64,000 bases of DNA, taken from the NCBI GenBank assembly GCA_963678395.1, contig OY782827.1, positions 1,550,001 to 1,614,000 on the forward strand, given 5' to 3'. Position 1 is the stretch's first letter, and every line of letters starts with the position of its first letter. This document shows positions 29,134 through 38,623 of the stretch, one piece after another. Below the pieces are notes generated by a model, which was not told the origin of the DNA, made no database searches, and worked only from the letters and a program-made list of their open reading frames with translations. Origin of the DNA: JAAYAE01 sp963678395. GTDB lineage: Bacteria > Bacillota > Negativicutes > Acidaminococcales > Acidaminococcaceae. The position numbers and the translations under genes are program-made.

Positions 29134-29162
29134 ATTATAACACTTTAAAGCAAATATGCAAA
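29134..29162 (-). promoter_or_regulatory. Probable promoter of the hydrogenase operon
   Basis: TATAAT (29134-29139) and TTTGCA (29157-29162), 17 bases apart, lie about 40 bases upstream of hyfB. The -35 matches 4 of 6 positions and overlaps the T-tract of the pheT terminator. Confidence 0.55.
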
Positions 29163-29194
29163 AAGCCCAGAAAAGATTTTGTCTTTTCTGGGCT
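29158..29194 (-). terminator. Intrinsic terminator of pheST
   Basis: A 13-bp stem, AGCCCAGAAAAGA / TCTTTTCTGGGCT, with a 5-base loop is followed on the minus strand by TTTTT. It lies just after the pheT stop. Confidence 0.92.
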
Positions 29195-29207
29195 AACTTA
29201 TTATCCC

Positions 29208-31640
29208 TTAATCTCTTAATTTTGCCTGGAAAGTTTCTCCAATAACATCTACGATTTTTTTAATTAATACATCAATATCAGCATCTGTCAAGGTTCGGTC
29301 GTTATCTTGAAAAGTCAAATTAAAAGCCATAGATTTACAGCCTTTAGCTACTTGCTTGCCTGTATAAAGGTCAAATACTTTAACCTCTGTCAGAAGCTTT
29401 CCTCCGTTATCATGAACAACCTTATCTAATTGCGCCATGGTAACTTCAGCCGGAACAACTACAGCGATATCACGAGAAGTACTAGGGAATTTAGGTAAAC
29501 GTTGGTATTTAGGAATAGTTGTCGCCCCTACTACCAAAGGTTCAATTTGTATTTCCAACAAATAAGCAACTGCCCCTAACTCAAAGTTTTCTTGCACAGT
29601 AGGATGTACCTCGCCAAAATAACCGATTATTGCCCCGCCGCACTCAATAGCACAACTTTTACCGGAATGTAGAAAAGGTTCCATAGTCGGAATGAGGTTA
29701 TAATCAGCCACCTGCAATTTTTCCATAAGTCCTTCTAAAATCCCCTTCATATCGTAGAAATCTACATCCTCATGACTCTCATTCCAATTAAGTTCATTGC
29801 GTTTGCCACTGAGTACCGCACACAAAACGCGGTGTTCTTCAGGAAATTCGGTTATTGGCAAACTTTTAGGAATAAATGTCCTTCCCACTTCAAAAATACA
29901 TACTTTAGTATTTTGGCGAGCTAAGTTATAAGCTGCTGTAGCTAATAAACTAGGAGCCATAGTGGTGCGCATAGTTTTAAACTCGTCACTAATAGGGTTA
30001 ATTATTTCAATAGCCTTACGACGACTATCATCAGCAGATAGCTGCAATTTATCAAAAGTATTAGCATGAATAAAGCTGTAAGTCATAACTTCATCCAACC
30101 CTGCCGCTGCCATGTAATCTTGAATCTCATCGCGTACATCTTCAATAACCATTTGACGACCTTGCACCAAATTTAGCCTTGGTAAATGTGCCGCAATATT
30201 TCTAAAGCCGTGCATACGTGCTATTTCTTCACTAATATCAGCATCACAAGTAATATCTTGGCGCCAAGAAGGAACAGTAATTATCAAAGTGTCGTTTTCC
30301 TCTGCTACTTCAAATTGTAATTTTTTTAAGATATCTATCATTACGTCCTTAGAGATAAGCGTACCTATACGCCTAGAAATATCCTCTACCGTTACCCGTA
30401 TTGCTGCAGGTATATATTCCACAGGGTAGGCTTCTACAATTCCCGCCACTGTTTCACAAGCTCCCATTTGCTCCAAGAGATGCGCCGCCCTGTTTAAAGC
30501 ATTATGATTAAGAACGGTATCTACACCGCGTTCAAAACGTCCTGAAGCGTCACTGCGAAGTCCTAGCGCTTTGGAGGTGCGTCTTATGCTTGGTCCGTTA
30601 AAGGTGGCAGCTTCTAACATAACGTTCACCGTATCTTGTGTAACTTCGGTCTCTAGTCCGCCCATAACTCCGCCTAAACCAACCGTATGCTGAGCATCAG
30701 CAATAGTAATCATAGTAGAGTCTAAAACGCGCTCTTGCTTATCTAAAGTAATAAGTTTTTCGCCTTCCGTGGCTTGTCGAACAATTAGCTTGTGACCAGC
30801 TACCTTATCATAATCATATGCGTGCATAGGTTGCCCTAATTCCAACATAACATAGTTGGTAACGTCAACAACATTACTAATAGGACGCCTTCCACATACG
30901 CGCAAATAATTTTGCATCCACGCTGGTGAAGGGGCTATTTTTATGTTTTTTAAAACACGCAGAGCAAATCTTCTACATAGTTCAGTAGCCTCTATTTCTA
31001 CTTCTGCTAAAGACTTAGCACTTCCTGCCGCCTTCTCCTCTACTGCCAAATTCGGAGTTTTTAATTTAGTATCTAGTACTGCGGCAGCTTCGCGAGCCAA
31101 TCCTAGCATATTAAAACAATCACTGCGGTTAGCAGTCAAATCTATATCAAAAACCACATCATCTAGTCCCAGTAGCGGTTTTACATCAACACCAATAGGT
31201 GAATCTGCCGGTAGAATAAAAATTCCACTACGCTGCTCCGGCAACAAAAGTTTGCTGTCAATCCCCAACTCCTCAGCACTACACAACATACCAAAGGAAT
31301 CCAAGCCGCGCATTTTAGCTTTTTTTAGCTTCATACCACTTGGTAGTTGTGAACCAACAGCTGCTACCGGAACGATATCATATTGCCTTACATTTTGAGC
31401 CCCTGTTAAAATTTGCACGAGCTCTTCTTGTCCCAAATTCATCATACAAATCCACAAGTGATCTGAGTTAGGATGACGTTCAATGGTTTCTACCTTGCCG
31501 GTAATAACTCCTTCAATACCTGCCCCCAAATGTATAACTTGCTCTACTTCTAGACCAACTCCTGTAAGTTTATCTGCCAACTCTTCCGGAGTTACATTAA
31601 TATCAACATATTCTTTAATCCATTTCAAAGACGCTAACAT
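29208..31640 (-). CDS. pheT: Phenylalanine-tRNA ligase beta subunit
   Basis: The 810-residue product is full length. PheT pairs with PheS (alpha2-beta2) to charge tRNA-Phe. Domains in order are the N-terminal tRNA-binding EMAP-like domain (VEQVIHLGAGIEGVITGKV), the B3/B4 editing domain (FALRVLKNIKIAPSPAWMQN), B5 (RVTVEDISRRIG), the catalytic-like core (IEIINPISDEFKTMRTTMAP) and the C-terminal anticodon-binding domain (YQRLPKFPSTSRDIAVVV, ending KIVDVIGETFQAKLRD). ATG 31640 follows AAGGAGG, 11 bases after the pheS stop. The frame passes a T7 run unharmed. Confidence 0.97.
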   Translation of the reverse strand: MLASLKWIKEYVDINVTPEELADKLTGVGLEVEQVIHLGAGIEGVITGKVETIERHPNSDHLWICMMNLGQEELVQILTGAQNVRQYDIVPVAAVGSQLPSGMKLKKAKMRGLDSFGMLCSAEELGIDSKLLLPEQRSGIFILPADSPIGVDVKPLLGLDDVVFDIDLTANRSDCFNMLGLAREAAAVLDTKLKTPNLAVEEKAAGSAKSLAEVEIEATELCRRFALRVLKNIKIAPSPAWMQNYLRVCGRRPISNVVDVTNYVMLELGQPMHAYDYDKVAGHKLIVRQATEGEKLITLDKQERVLDSTMITIADAQHTVGLGGVMGGLETEVTQDTVNVMLEAATFNGPSIRRTSKALGLRSDASGRFERGVDTVLNHNALNRAAHLLEQMGACETVAGIVEAYPVEYIPAAIRVTVEDISRRIGTLISKDVMIDILKKLQFEVAEENDTLIITVPSWRQDITCDADISEEIARMHGFRNIAAHLPRLNLVQGRQMVIEDVRDEIQDYMAAAGLDEVMTYSFIHANTFDKLQLSADDSRRKAIEIINPISDEFKTMRTTMAPSLLATAAYNLARQNTKVCIFEVGRTFIPKSLPITEFPEEHRVLCAVLSGKRNELNWNESHEDVDFYDMKGILEGLMEKLQVADYNLIPTMEPFLHSGKSCAIECGGAIIGYFGEVHPTVQENFELGAVAYLLEIQIEPLVVGATTIPKYQRLPKFPSTSRDIAVVVPAEVTMAQLDKVVHDNGGKLLTEVKVFDLYTGKQVAKGCKSMAFNLTFQDNDRTLTDADIDVLIKKIVDVIGETFQAKLRD

Positions 31641-31651
31641 AATTTTCCTCC

Positions 31652-32677
31652 TTATTTAAATTGACGGATAAACCGCAAATCATTTTCAAAAAACAATCTC
31701 AAATCATCAATGCCATATTTCAACATAGCAATACGTTCCACACCCATGCCAAAAGCAAAACCACTGACTTCCTGAGGATCAAACCCACTCATGCGCAAAA
31801 CATTGGGGTGAACCATACCGCTGCCTAAAATTTCCAACCAGCCTGAATTTTTGCAAACTCGACACCCCTTACCGCCACACATAACGCAGCTAATATCAAC
31901 TTCTGCTGATGGTTCTGTGAAGGGGAAAAAACTAGGACGCAAGCGAATTTTAACGCTGTTGCCAAACATTTCTTTGCAAAAAACTTCTAAAGTGCCTTTT
32001 AAATCAGCTAGGCTAATATTTTTATCAATAACCAAACCCTCTACTTGATGAAACATAGGGGAATGAGTAGCATCATAATCATTGCGATAAACAGTTCCGG
32101 GGCAAATCATGCGAATAGGAGCATTCCCTTCATTAGCTTGCATGGTGCGCGCTTGCACTGGTGAAGTTTGTGTCCTTAATAAAAATTCTTCTGTAATATA
32201 AAAAGTGTCCTGCATATCACGTGCTGGATGGTCTTTTGGTAAATTTAAAGCCTCAAAATTGAAATAATCGTTTTCTATTTCCGGCCCTTCCATAACATCA
32301 AAACCCATACGCATAAAAATCTTTTTCATTTCACGCAAGGTTAAAGTTACAGGGTGCAAATGCCCTTCCTGAGGTTTTCTTCCTGGCAAGGAAATATCAA
32401 CTTTTTCATTGGCCAATTTAGCTATTAGTTCAGCTTTTTCTAACTCTTTGCTACGTTCATCAATCCTAGCTTCCAACTGGGCCCGAATTTCATTAACCAT
32501 CTGCCCTATAATAGGTCTTTCTTCTGGGCTTAACTTGCCCATGCCACGCATAATTTCGGTTAAAGAACCTTTTTTGCCTAAATATTTAACTTTCATATCT
32601 TTTAAGGCCGAGACAGTCTGAATAGTAGCCAATTCCTCTAAGACCTGCTCTTTAAGCTCTTGCAGTTTTTCTTCCAT
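31652..32677 (-). CDS. pheS: Phenylalanine-tRNA ligase alpha subunit
   Basis: The 341-residue catalytic subunit is full length. The N-terminal coiled-coil (EEKLQELKEQVLEELATIQT) binds tRNA. The class II core shows GPEIENDYFNFEALNLPKDH and ARDMQDTFYI (motif 1-2 region), THSPMFHQVEGL, FRPSFFPFTEP-type sequence and GFAFGMGVERIAMLKYGI (motif 3). ATG 32677 is preferred over the GTG at 32683 because AGGAGG lies 7 bases before it. Expression should depend on the Phe T-box leader upstream. Confidence 0.97.
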   Translation of the reverse strand: MEEKLQELKEQVLEELATIQTVSALKDMKVKYLGKKGSLTEIMRGMGKLSPEERPIIGQMVNEIRAQLEARIDERSKELEKAELIAKLANEKVDISLPGRKPQEGHLHPVTLTLREMKKIFMRMGFDVMEGPEIENDYFNFEALNLPKDHPARDMQDTFYITEEFLLRTQTSPVQARTMQANEGNAPIRMICPGTVYRNDYDATHSPMFHQVEGLVIDKNISLADLKGTLEVFCKEMFGNSVKIRLRPSFFPFTEPSAEVDISCVMCGGKGCRVCKNSGWLEILGSGMVHPNVLRMSGFDPQEVSGFAFGMGVERIAMLKYGIDDLRLFFENDLRFIRQFK

Positions 32678-32697
32678 TTCCACGCCTCCTAAAAAAA

Positions 32698-32905
32698 TAA
32701 AACTTCCACCCCCAAAAGGGGCGAAAGTCTCCGCGGTACCACCCTAATTTATACTCTCTAGTCGTAACGAGACCTACGTTTGGCCTACTTATTACTCACT
32801 CAGCCAAATTACTCAAAAGTGAACTTCCCCCGCAACGCAACATGCAGCTCTCAGCCCTGTCCGCATTTTCTGTAGTGACGCCAACGACGTACTCTCTTTT
32901 TCATA
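32698..32905 (-). promoter_or_regulatory. T-box riboswitch leader of pheST
   Basis: The minus strand carries the T-box bulge AGGGTGGTACCGCG (at 32731-32745), followed by a terminator hairpin of CGCCCC...GGGG type and a T-rich tail directly before pheS. Upstream lies a structured leader of about 160 bases. Uncharged tRNA-Phe would stabilise the antiterminator. A GAAGTTCAC stretch (TTC) near 32820 is a candidate specifier loop but was not folded. Confidence 0.92.
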
Positions 32906-32952
32906 GTAATAAATTATATGCATATTAACGCTTGCTATTATAACATAAATTA

Positions 32953-33747
32953 TTATTTAGTGGCAAGTGGTTGCTTATGTGCACCTTCAAACAAAAAGAT
33001 GCCTGCAGCTATAGCCACATTTAAGCTTTCAGCCTTGCCCTGCATGGGTATATATACTTTTTTTTGCGCTGCTTTTAGCATTTGGGCACTAGCACCATTT
33101 GCTTCATTGCCCACGAGCACTGCCACTTTTGCTTCCCATGCTATATCGTAGATATCTGTGCCGCCTTCCAAAGAACTAACCCACAAGGGCCAGTTTTCTT
33201 TAGCGCACCACTGGCAAAACATAGCTTTATCCACATCTGTAACAATAGGCAGATGAAATATTGATCCCATAGTCGCACGCACTACCTTAGGACTATAAAT
33301 ATCCGCGCAATCCTGCAAAAGCACTACACCGCAAGCACCTGCAGCATCTGCAGTGCGAATAATAGTCCCAACATTACCCGGATCTCGCACTTCGTCAAGA
33401 ACTAATAGTAATCCGCTTAGTCCTACTAAGTCAGTAATTGTACTATTTTGCATTTTTACTACAGCAACAATTCCCTGAGGATTTTGAGTATCTGTAAGGC
33501 GCTCAATAATAGCCTGGTTCACATGGTAACACGGCACATTATTAGTACGCAGTGTAGCTATTATCTCTGAGCCAATTGCATCTGCAAAAAATACCTCTAC
33601 AATTTCCCACCCGGATGTTAGTACTTCTTGCACAGAACGCAAACCTTCTACAAGGAATTCTTCTCGCTGAGTGCGATACTTTTTCAGTTTTAGCTCCACA
33701 GCCGCTTTTATTAAGGGGTTTTGTGCCGAAACAATGTCTCTTATCAC
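32953..33747 (-). CDS. SpoU/TrmH-family RNA 2'-O-methyltransferase
   Basis: The 264-residue product has a small N-terminal substrate-binding domain (RTQREEFLVEGLRSVQEVL) and a knotted SPOUT catalytic domain. The three SpoU motifs are clear: LDEVRDPGNVGTIIRTADAA, VLVGNEANGAS and IPMQGKAESLNVAIAAGI. It methylates a ribose in rRNA or tRNA; the exact target (RlmB- or TsnR-like) is not evident. It is often next to pheST in Firmicutes, as here. The GTG start at 33747 overlaps the ktrA stop (GTGA), which indicates translational coupling. Confidence 0.93.
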   Translation of the reverse strand: MIRDIVSAQNPLIKAAVELKLKKYRTQREEFLVEGLRSVQEVLTSGWEIVEVFFADAIGSEIIATLRTNNVPCYHVNQAIIERLTDTQNPQGIVAVVKMQNSTITDLVGLSGLLLVLDEVRDPGNVGTIIRTADAAGACGVVLLQDCADIYSPKVVRATMGSIFHLPIVTDVDKAMFCQWCAKENWPLWVSSLEGGTDIYDIAWEAKVAVLVGNEANGASAQMLKAAQKKVYIPMQGKAESLNVAIAAGIFLFEGAHKQPLATK

Positions 33748-34403
33748 AATCCTGACTCCATTGCTAAAACCATATTTTTGGCCCCAATAACAATTAATAC
33801 ATCACCTTCAACTAAAGGTTTTTGGGGGTCCATATTGATTTCCGTAGTTCCATCCTTATGTTTAATAGCTACTACATTTACGCCATATTTACGACGCACA
33901 TCAGCTTCAACTAGGGTCTTGTCTTTCATATCTTCTATGAGCGATATTTCCATGAGGCTCAAATCATCAGTAAGTTCTATATAATCCATAATATTACTGG
34001 AGGCTAAGTTATGTGCTACCCGTTTACCCATATCACGCTCCGGATAAATAACCTTATCCGCACCAATCTTTTCCAGCATTTTTCCGTGCAAAGTAGATGA
34101 CGCTTTGCTAACAATCATACGAACCCCTGCTTCTTTTAAAAGCATCGTACATAACAAATTAGCCTGCAATTCACCAATCCCAACGATAGCTACGTCAAAA
34201 TTGCGTAAGCCTAAAGCCTTTACCGTGGTTTCATCAATATTATCTGTCATAACCACATGCGTCAAAACCGTACTGAGACGTTGCACCGTTTCTTCGTTAT
34301 TGTCAATGCCTAGAACTTCATGTCCTAGTTCTGTTAAAGTCTCGGCTACACTAACACCGAATCTTCCCAGTCCCCATACCACATAAGATTTCTTCTTCCC
34401 CAT
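33744..34403 (-). CDS. ktrA: Potassium uptake protein KtrA/TrkA (RCK gating subunit)
   Basis: 219 residues. The N-terminal RCK-N Rossmann fold begins SYVVWGLGRFGVSVAETLTE, with an acidic end to strand 2 (LGIDNNEE) for nucleotide binding. The C-terminal RCK-C domain (LVEADVRRKYGVNVVAIKHK) follows after residue ~140. It forms the cytoplasmic ring that gates KtrB in response to ATP/ADP or NAD(H). It is encoded 9 bases after ktrB and overlaps the methyltransferase gene. Confidence 0.95.
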   Translation of the reverse strand: MGKKKSYVVWGLGRFGVSVAETLTELGHEVLGIDNNEETVQRLSTVLTHVVMTDNIDETTVKALGLRNFDVAIVGIGELQANLLCTMLLKEAGVRMIVSKASSTLHGKMLEKIGADKVIYPERDMGKRVAHNLASSNIMDYIELTDDLSLMEISLIEDMKDKTLVEADVRRKYGVNVVAIKHKDGTTEINMDPQKPLVEGDVLIVIGAKNMVLAMESGL

Positions 34404-34412
34404 GTTATCCTC

Positions 34413-35753
34413 CTAGCCTATCATAATGCGTTCTTTAGGATATTTAATATTGCTCATTTTACGTCTATTCATCAGTGCCATAGCAAAGGTCAAAACTCCA
34501 ACACGACCAGCAAACATTGTAAAAATAAGAACTATTTTACTTGCCTCGCACAAGCTGCTAGTTGCTACCGTACTTAACCCTACAGTAGCAAAGGCAGAAA
34601 CAACTTCAAAAAACATGCTCAAGAATCTGGCATTTTCAAAATATGCTATGAAAAATGTCCCACAACAGACCCAAATAACACCCATAGTTAAAATAATAAA
34701 AGCCTTATAAATAACGCTATCTTCTATACGTCTATTGAAAAGCACCAAATCCTCTTTCCCTCGGACCAAATTCCAGGTAGTAAGCAAAACAACGGCAAAT
34801 GTGGTAGTTTTAATACCTCCGCCTGTAGAAGCAGGTGAAGCTCCAATAAACATAAATATTATAATCATAAACAAGCTCGCATCGTGCATTTTATCTATTG
34901 GTATAGTATTAAACCCTGCGGTTCTTGGTGTAACCGCCTGAAAATAACTTGCTAATACTTGCTGGGAAGTTGTCAATTGTCCTAAGGTGTCAATGTTTCC
35001 TGACTCCATAACCCAAATCATAAGCGTACCCACAGCAATTAAAATAATAGTTGTTAAAATAACTATCTTACTGTGTAATCTAAGATTAGAAAAATTTCGT
35101 TTGCTAATAATGTCTTCCATAACGGTAAAGCCCAAGGCTCCTAAAATTATTAAAGAAGTGATAGTTAAATTAACCGTCCAATCAGTTGTAAACATTGTTA
35201 AGCTGCGAAAATCACCCATAAGATCAAACCCGGCATTACAAAAAGCCGATACCGCATGCCAATACCCAAAATAAATTCCCTTGGCTCCAAATAAACTATA
35301 AAAATGTATTGCTAGTATAGTTCCAAAAAAACATTCTATAATCAAGGCGTATTTAACAATGCGCAAGCAAAGCCTAACAACACCCTGTACATCACTTTGA
35401 TTAAGAGATTCTTGAATACGCAGTCTTTCCTGTAGCGTAATTTTTTTGCCAAAGGCAATACTAAATAACGTGGCAAAGGTCATAATCCCCAACCCACCTA
35501 ACTGAATCAGAAAAATAACAACTATCTGTCCAAAGGTAGAAAAATATTGGGCCGTATCCACTACTACAAGTCCTGTTACGCAGGCCGCTGAGGTTGCAGT
35601 AAATAAGGCATCAACAAAAGGTAAAGTCTGCCCTATATTGCTTGCGGCTGGCAACATTAAAAGGAACGTGCCACAGAAAATCAAGCCTAAAAAAGTAAGG
35701 GCTATTATTTGGTATGTGGAAAAGCGCGAAAATCTGTTCACTAATCTGCCCAT
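34413..35753 (-). CDS. ktrB: Potassium transporter KtrB/TrkH (membrane subunit)
   Basis: The 446-residue polytopic protein is full length. Four selectivity-filter loops are recognisable: ATSAACVTGLVVVDTAQYFS, SAFCNAGFDLMGDFRSL, QAVTPRTAGFNTIPIDKM and SAFATVGLSTVATSSL. Each has the key glycine of the TrkH/KtrB superfamily. Together with KtrA it forms a Na+- or H+-linked K+ uptake channel. It is the first gene of a ktrB-ktrA-methyltransferase unit. Confidence 0.95.
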   Translation of the reverse strand: MGRLVNRFSRFSTYQIIALTFLGLIFCGTFLLMLPAASNIGQTLPFVDALFTATSAACVTGLVVVDTAQYFSTFGQIVVIFLIQLGGLGIMTFATLFSIAFGKKITLQERLRIQESLNQSDVQGVVRLCLRIVKYALIIECFFGTILAIHFYSLFGAKGIYFGYWHAVSAFCNAGFDLMGDFRSLTMFTTDWTVNLTITSLIILGALGFTVMEDIISKRNFSNLRLHSKIVILTTIILIAVGTLMIWVMESGNIDTLGQLTTSQQVLASYFQAVTPRTAGFNTIPIDKMHDASLFMIIIFMFIGASPASTGGGIKTTTFAVVLLTTWNLVRGKEDLVLFNRRIEDSVIYKAFIILTMGVIWVCCGTFFIAYFENARFLSMFFEVVSAFATVGLSTVATSSLCEASKIVLIFTMFAGRVGVLTFAMALMNRRKMSNIKYPKERIMIG

Positions 35754-35833
35754 CCTTAACCCCTCTCGTATTTTTCAATTTCACACACATATAATTGTAA
35801 TACATATTCTTATGCATAACAAGGCTAAGTATA

Positions 35834-35863
35834 GAAAAAGTGTATTCAGAAAATACACTTTTT
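35834..35863. terminator. Intrinsic terminator after the c-di-GMP gene
   Basis: AAAAAGTGTATT / AATACACTTTTT with a 5-base loop forms a symmetric hairpin with A and T tracts at both sides. It lies 10 bases after the stop at 35874. Confidence 0.85.
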
Positions 35864-35873
35864 GGGAACTGAT

Positions 35874-38096
35874 TTATTTAGTTTTATATACTGCCGCCAT
35901 AACATTTTCTACTCTCTTACGACATAACTGTTCTACATAAGGCTTACTGATGAAATCATCTGCACCCATGTACAAGGCTTTTATTTCCATTTCCGCACCT
36001 GTTTGAGATGTAACTATCACTGGTACAAGTTTCAACTTCTGCGAGGCTTTCATCTTACTCAAAACCTCAAACCCATCCATAATAGGCATAATCAAATCAA
36101 GCAATACTATTTTCACTTTACTTAAATTTTCTCGCAAATATTTTAGAGCCGTAATACCATTATCGGCCTCCACAATTGTGTAATCATTTTTGAATACTTC
36201 CGCCAATATAGCTCTATTTAGTTCCACATCATCAACCAACAGCATTACTTCTTCATGCTTGGCATTTTTTCGCACTTTTACATGTTCAGTAGGAATAATA
36301 CAAGCTGGCCTACACATTTCCTTTTCAACAACAGATTTTTCTATTAAAGCTGTAAATTCTTCCTCTGGCATAGGCCTAGCATAATAGTAGCCTTGCACAT
36401 AGTTACAATCCATGCTATGCAAGCGTTCTATTTGTTCTCTAGTCTCTACCCCTTCAGCAATAACCAAAAGCCCTAACCACTTAGCTAGGCTGATAATGAA
36501 ACTCAAAATATTCTTACTACCATTTTTTTGCATTTCATTCTTAATAAATTTCATATCCAGTTTTAAAATATCAATGGGTAAATCGCTGAGCATATTAAGA
36601 GAGGAATAACCAGTACCAAAATCGTCCATCTCAATCATAAAACCAGCATCACTTAAATGCCGCACCGCCTCTATAATTTGATTAGGATTTTCCGTGTATG
36701 CGGTTTCCGTAATTTCTAAGTGTAAATATTTCGTAGCAATGCCATATTTCTTAGTTAAATCTAACAAGAGCTTGGGCAGTTCTTTATTGTAAACGTCAAT
36801 GCACGAAACATTCACTGAAACTGATATGGGGGGCAAGCCAGCATCCAACCATTTTCGCATAATTTTACAAGTTTCTTCCCATACATAGTTATCAAGCTTC
36901 GTAATAAAACCGTTTTTTTCAAAAAGCGGAATGAAATCATTGGGATATATAATGCCATTCACAGGATGCAACCATCTTACCAGCGCTTCAGCACCAGCCA
37001 AATTCTCACTACGTAAATTGTATTTTGGCTGAAAATAAACCACGAACTCCCTGTTTTTCAAGGCCATTTCCATACTATCATTAATTCTTTGTTCTTTTAA
37101 AAGTTTTTGTCTAATAGCATCATCCTAATAGGCAAAATAACTACCGTAAGCTTCTTTTATAGATTCAACAGTCAAAACTGCCCTATCACATATTGTTCCC
37201 ATTTCTATTTTGCGATCAACTAAAGTATATATGCCAAAACGTACAGTTAAATTCATCTCTACAGGATAAGAATTTAATTCGGTATCTGCTTTAGCAAAAA
37301 TATTTTCATTATATTCATCGCTATGTTCTCTTAACACCGCAAAAAAATCAGCGCCAATCCGACCGCATAATACGGTCTTGGACATCAAGCCGCTCATAAT
37401 ATCCGCCATTTTACATAATAAATTATCGCCTATTTTCGTGCCATAAGTGTCATTAATAAGTTTAAAGTTAACTATATCAGAAACGATAATATCATATTCT
37501 TTATGAGGGTGCTCCCGTAGTACTTCACTAACTTTTTTATAAAAAAAATTCTTGCTATAAACTCCTGTCAACTCATCGTGCTCTATCGTTATTAAAAAGG
37601 CCGCACTTTCACGCAAGGTAATAATATTAGCTAAACGGTGTTTAATGATTTCGCCGTTATAAGGTTTGGGCAAAAAATCATTGGCGCCCAATTTTAGTGC
37701 CTTTATTTCACTTGCTTCGCCTTTTTTTTGCGTAGTAACTACTACAGGTATATTAGCTATTTGTGAATCCTCTTGCCTTCTAGCTAAAAACTCATATCCG
37801 TCCATTACTGGCATTACAATGTCTAATAGAACCACTGAAATTTCATTTTCTTCCGCAATTAAAACATCTAAGGCTTCTTGGCCATTATTAGCTTGTATTA
37901 CTGTATATTGGTCTTGCAATATTTTTTCAAGTAACCGTCTATTTATAATATTGTCATCTACTACTAATACCTTTTTAAATGTACTCACCACTCTTCCCCC
38001 CGATGAATATTTTTTTTTGTTTTCAGTCACTACTAACTGTATTTTATTATTTTTATCCTTTATGCTTGTATTTACGTTAGTGCTTATTTGCCCCAT
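35874..38096 (-). pseudogene. REC-GGDEF-EAL-REC cyclic-di-GMP protein, one internal TAG
   Basis: A single frame of about 740 codons is broken only by TAG at 37125-37127, inside YFAY*DDAIRQKLLKEQ. The first part has a receiver domain (VLVVDDNIINRRLLEKI, Asp in LLDIVMPVMDG, Lys in FLPKPYN) and a GGDEF domain whose signature is degenerate (GRIGADFFAVL), so it probably cannot synthesise c-di-GMP. The second part has an EAL domain with its catalytic residues (AEALVRW, EITETA, MDDFGTGYSSL, VIAEGVET). A second receiver follows (LLVDDVELNRAILAEV, LLDLIMPIMDG, FISKPYV). If joined it would be a regulated phosphodiesterase. ATG 38096 follows GGGAG. The EAL-REC half has an internal ATG (37073) but no clear binding site. 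Confidence 0.85.
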
Positions 38097-38194
38097 AATA
38101 ACTCCCAGTATCGATTTGTATGGCACTAGCTATAATTTTTTATTTTAAGTTTTTCTCCACTCAAATGCCTGCCAAAAACTTGAATCAAGCAAAG

Positions 38195-38251
38195 TATACA
38201 TATGTCAGCTATTTATGCCTAATAGCGGCAAAAATAGCTGACATATGTATA
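38195..38251. repeat. 57-base near-perfect palindrome
   Basis: Twenty-base arms, TATACATATGTCAGCTATTT (38195-38214) and its exact complement (38232-38251), enclose a 17-base loop with a further TGCC/GGCA pair. It lies about 100 bases upstream of the REC-GGDEF-EAL-REC gene. No T-run follows on either strand, so it is not a standard terminator. It could be an operator or a small mobile-element remnant. Confidence 0.7.
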
Positions 38252-38334
38252 ACCCATTCGTTACATTCCACCGGTTAATTATAGCATATAAAAAATAAAC
38301 AATGTTAATATTTTGTTAAAAAACCTCTGGTGAA

Positions 38335-38368
38335 AACAAAAAAAAATCCTACATTTTTTTGTAGGATT
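38335..38368 (-). terminator. Intrinsic terminator of the tRNA-Leu pair
   Basis: AATCCTACA / TGTAGGATT (9 bp) is followed on the minus strand by a long T-run, 12 bases after the tRNA-Leu(GAG) 3' end. Confidence 0.9.
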
Positions 38369-38379
38369 AGAAAACTCAC

Positions 38380-38466
38380 ATGGTGCGGTTGGCGGGACTT
38401 GAACCCGCATGAGATTGCTCTCACCAGCCCCTCAAGCTGGCGCGTCTGCCTTTCCGCCACAACCGC
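38380..38466 (-). tRNA. tRNA-Leu (anticodon GAG)
   Basis: 87 bases including a long variable arm. The acceptor GCGGTTG pairs with CAACCGC, the anticodon loop is CTTGAGG, and CCA is encoded. Confidence 0.96.
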
Positions 38467-38486
38467 ATACTGTACTAACATTAAAT

Positions 38487-38572
38487 TGGTGCGGCCAAGA
38501 GGACTTGAACCTCCACGGGGTTACCCCCACTAGCACCTGAAGCTAGCGCGTCTGCCATTCCGCCATGACCGC
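38487..38572 (-). tRNA. tRNA-Leu (anticodon CAG)
   Basis: 86 bases with a class II variable arm. The acceptor begins GCGGTCA, the anticodon loop is CTTCAGG, and CCA is encoded. It is 20 bases upstream of tRNA-Leu(GAG) in one transcript. Confidence 0.96.
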
Positions 38573-38594
38573 AAAACTAAACTAGAACTATATC

Positions 38595-38623
38595 ATGATA
38601 GCATACGGTCCTACGACCGTCAA
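38595..38623 (-). promoter_or_regulatory. Promoter of the tRNA-Leu pair
   Basis: TTGACG (38618-38623), a 17-base spacer and TATCAT (38595-38600) lie about 25 bases upstream of tRNA-Leu(CAG). The -35 overlaps the last codons of the transglycosylase gene. Confidence 0.75.

Noticed and set aside
38330..38533. 67-codon plus-strand ORF over the tRNA-Leu genes
   Set aside because: It overlaps two tRNAs on the opposite strand and is a known type of spurious annotation (GLEPPRG-like).
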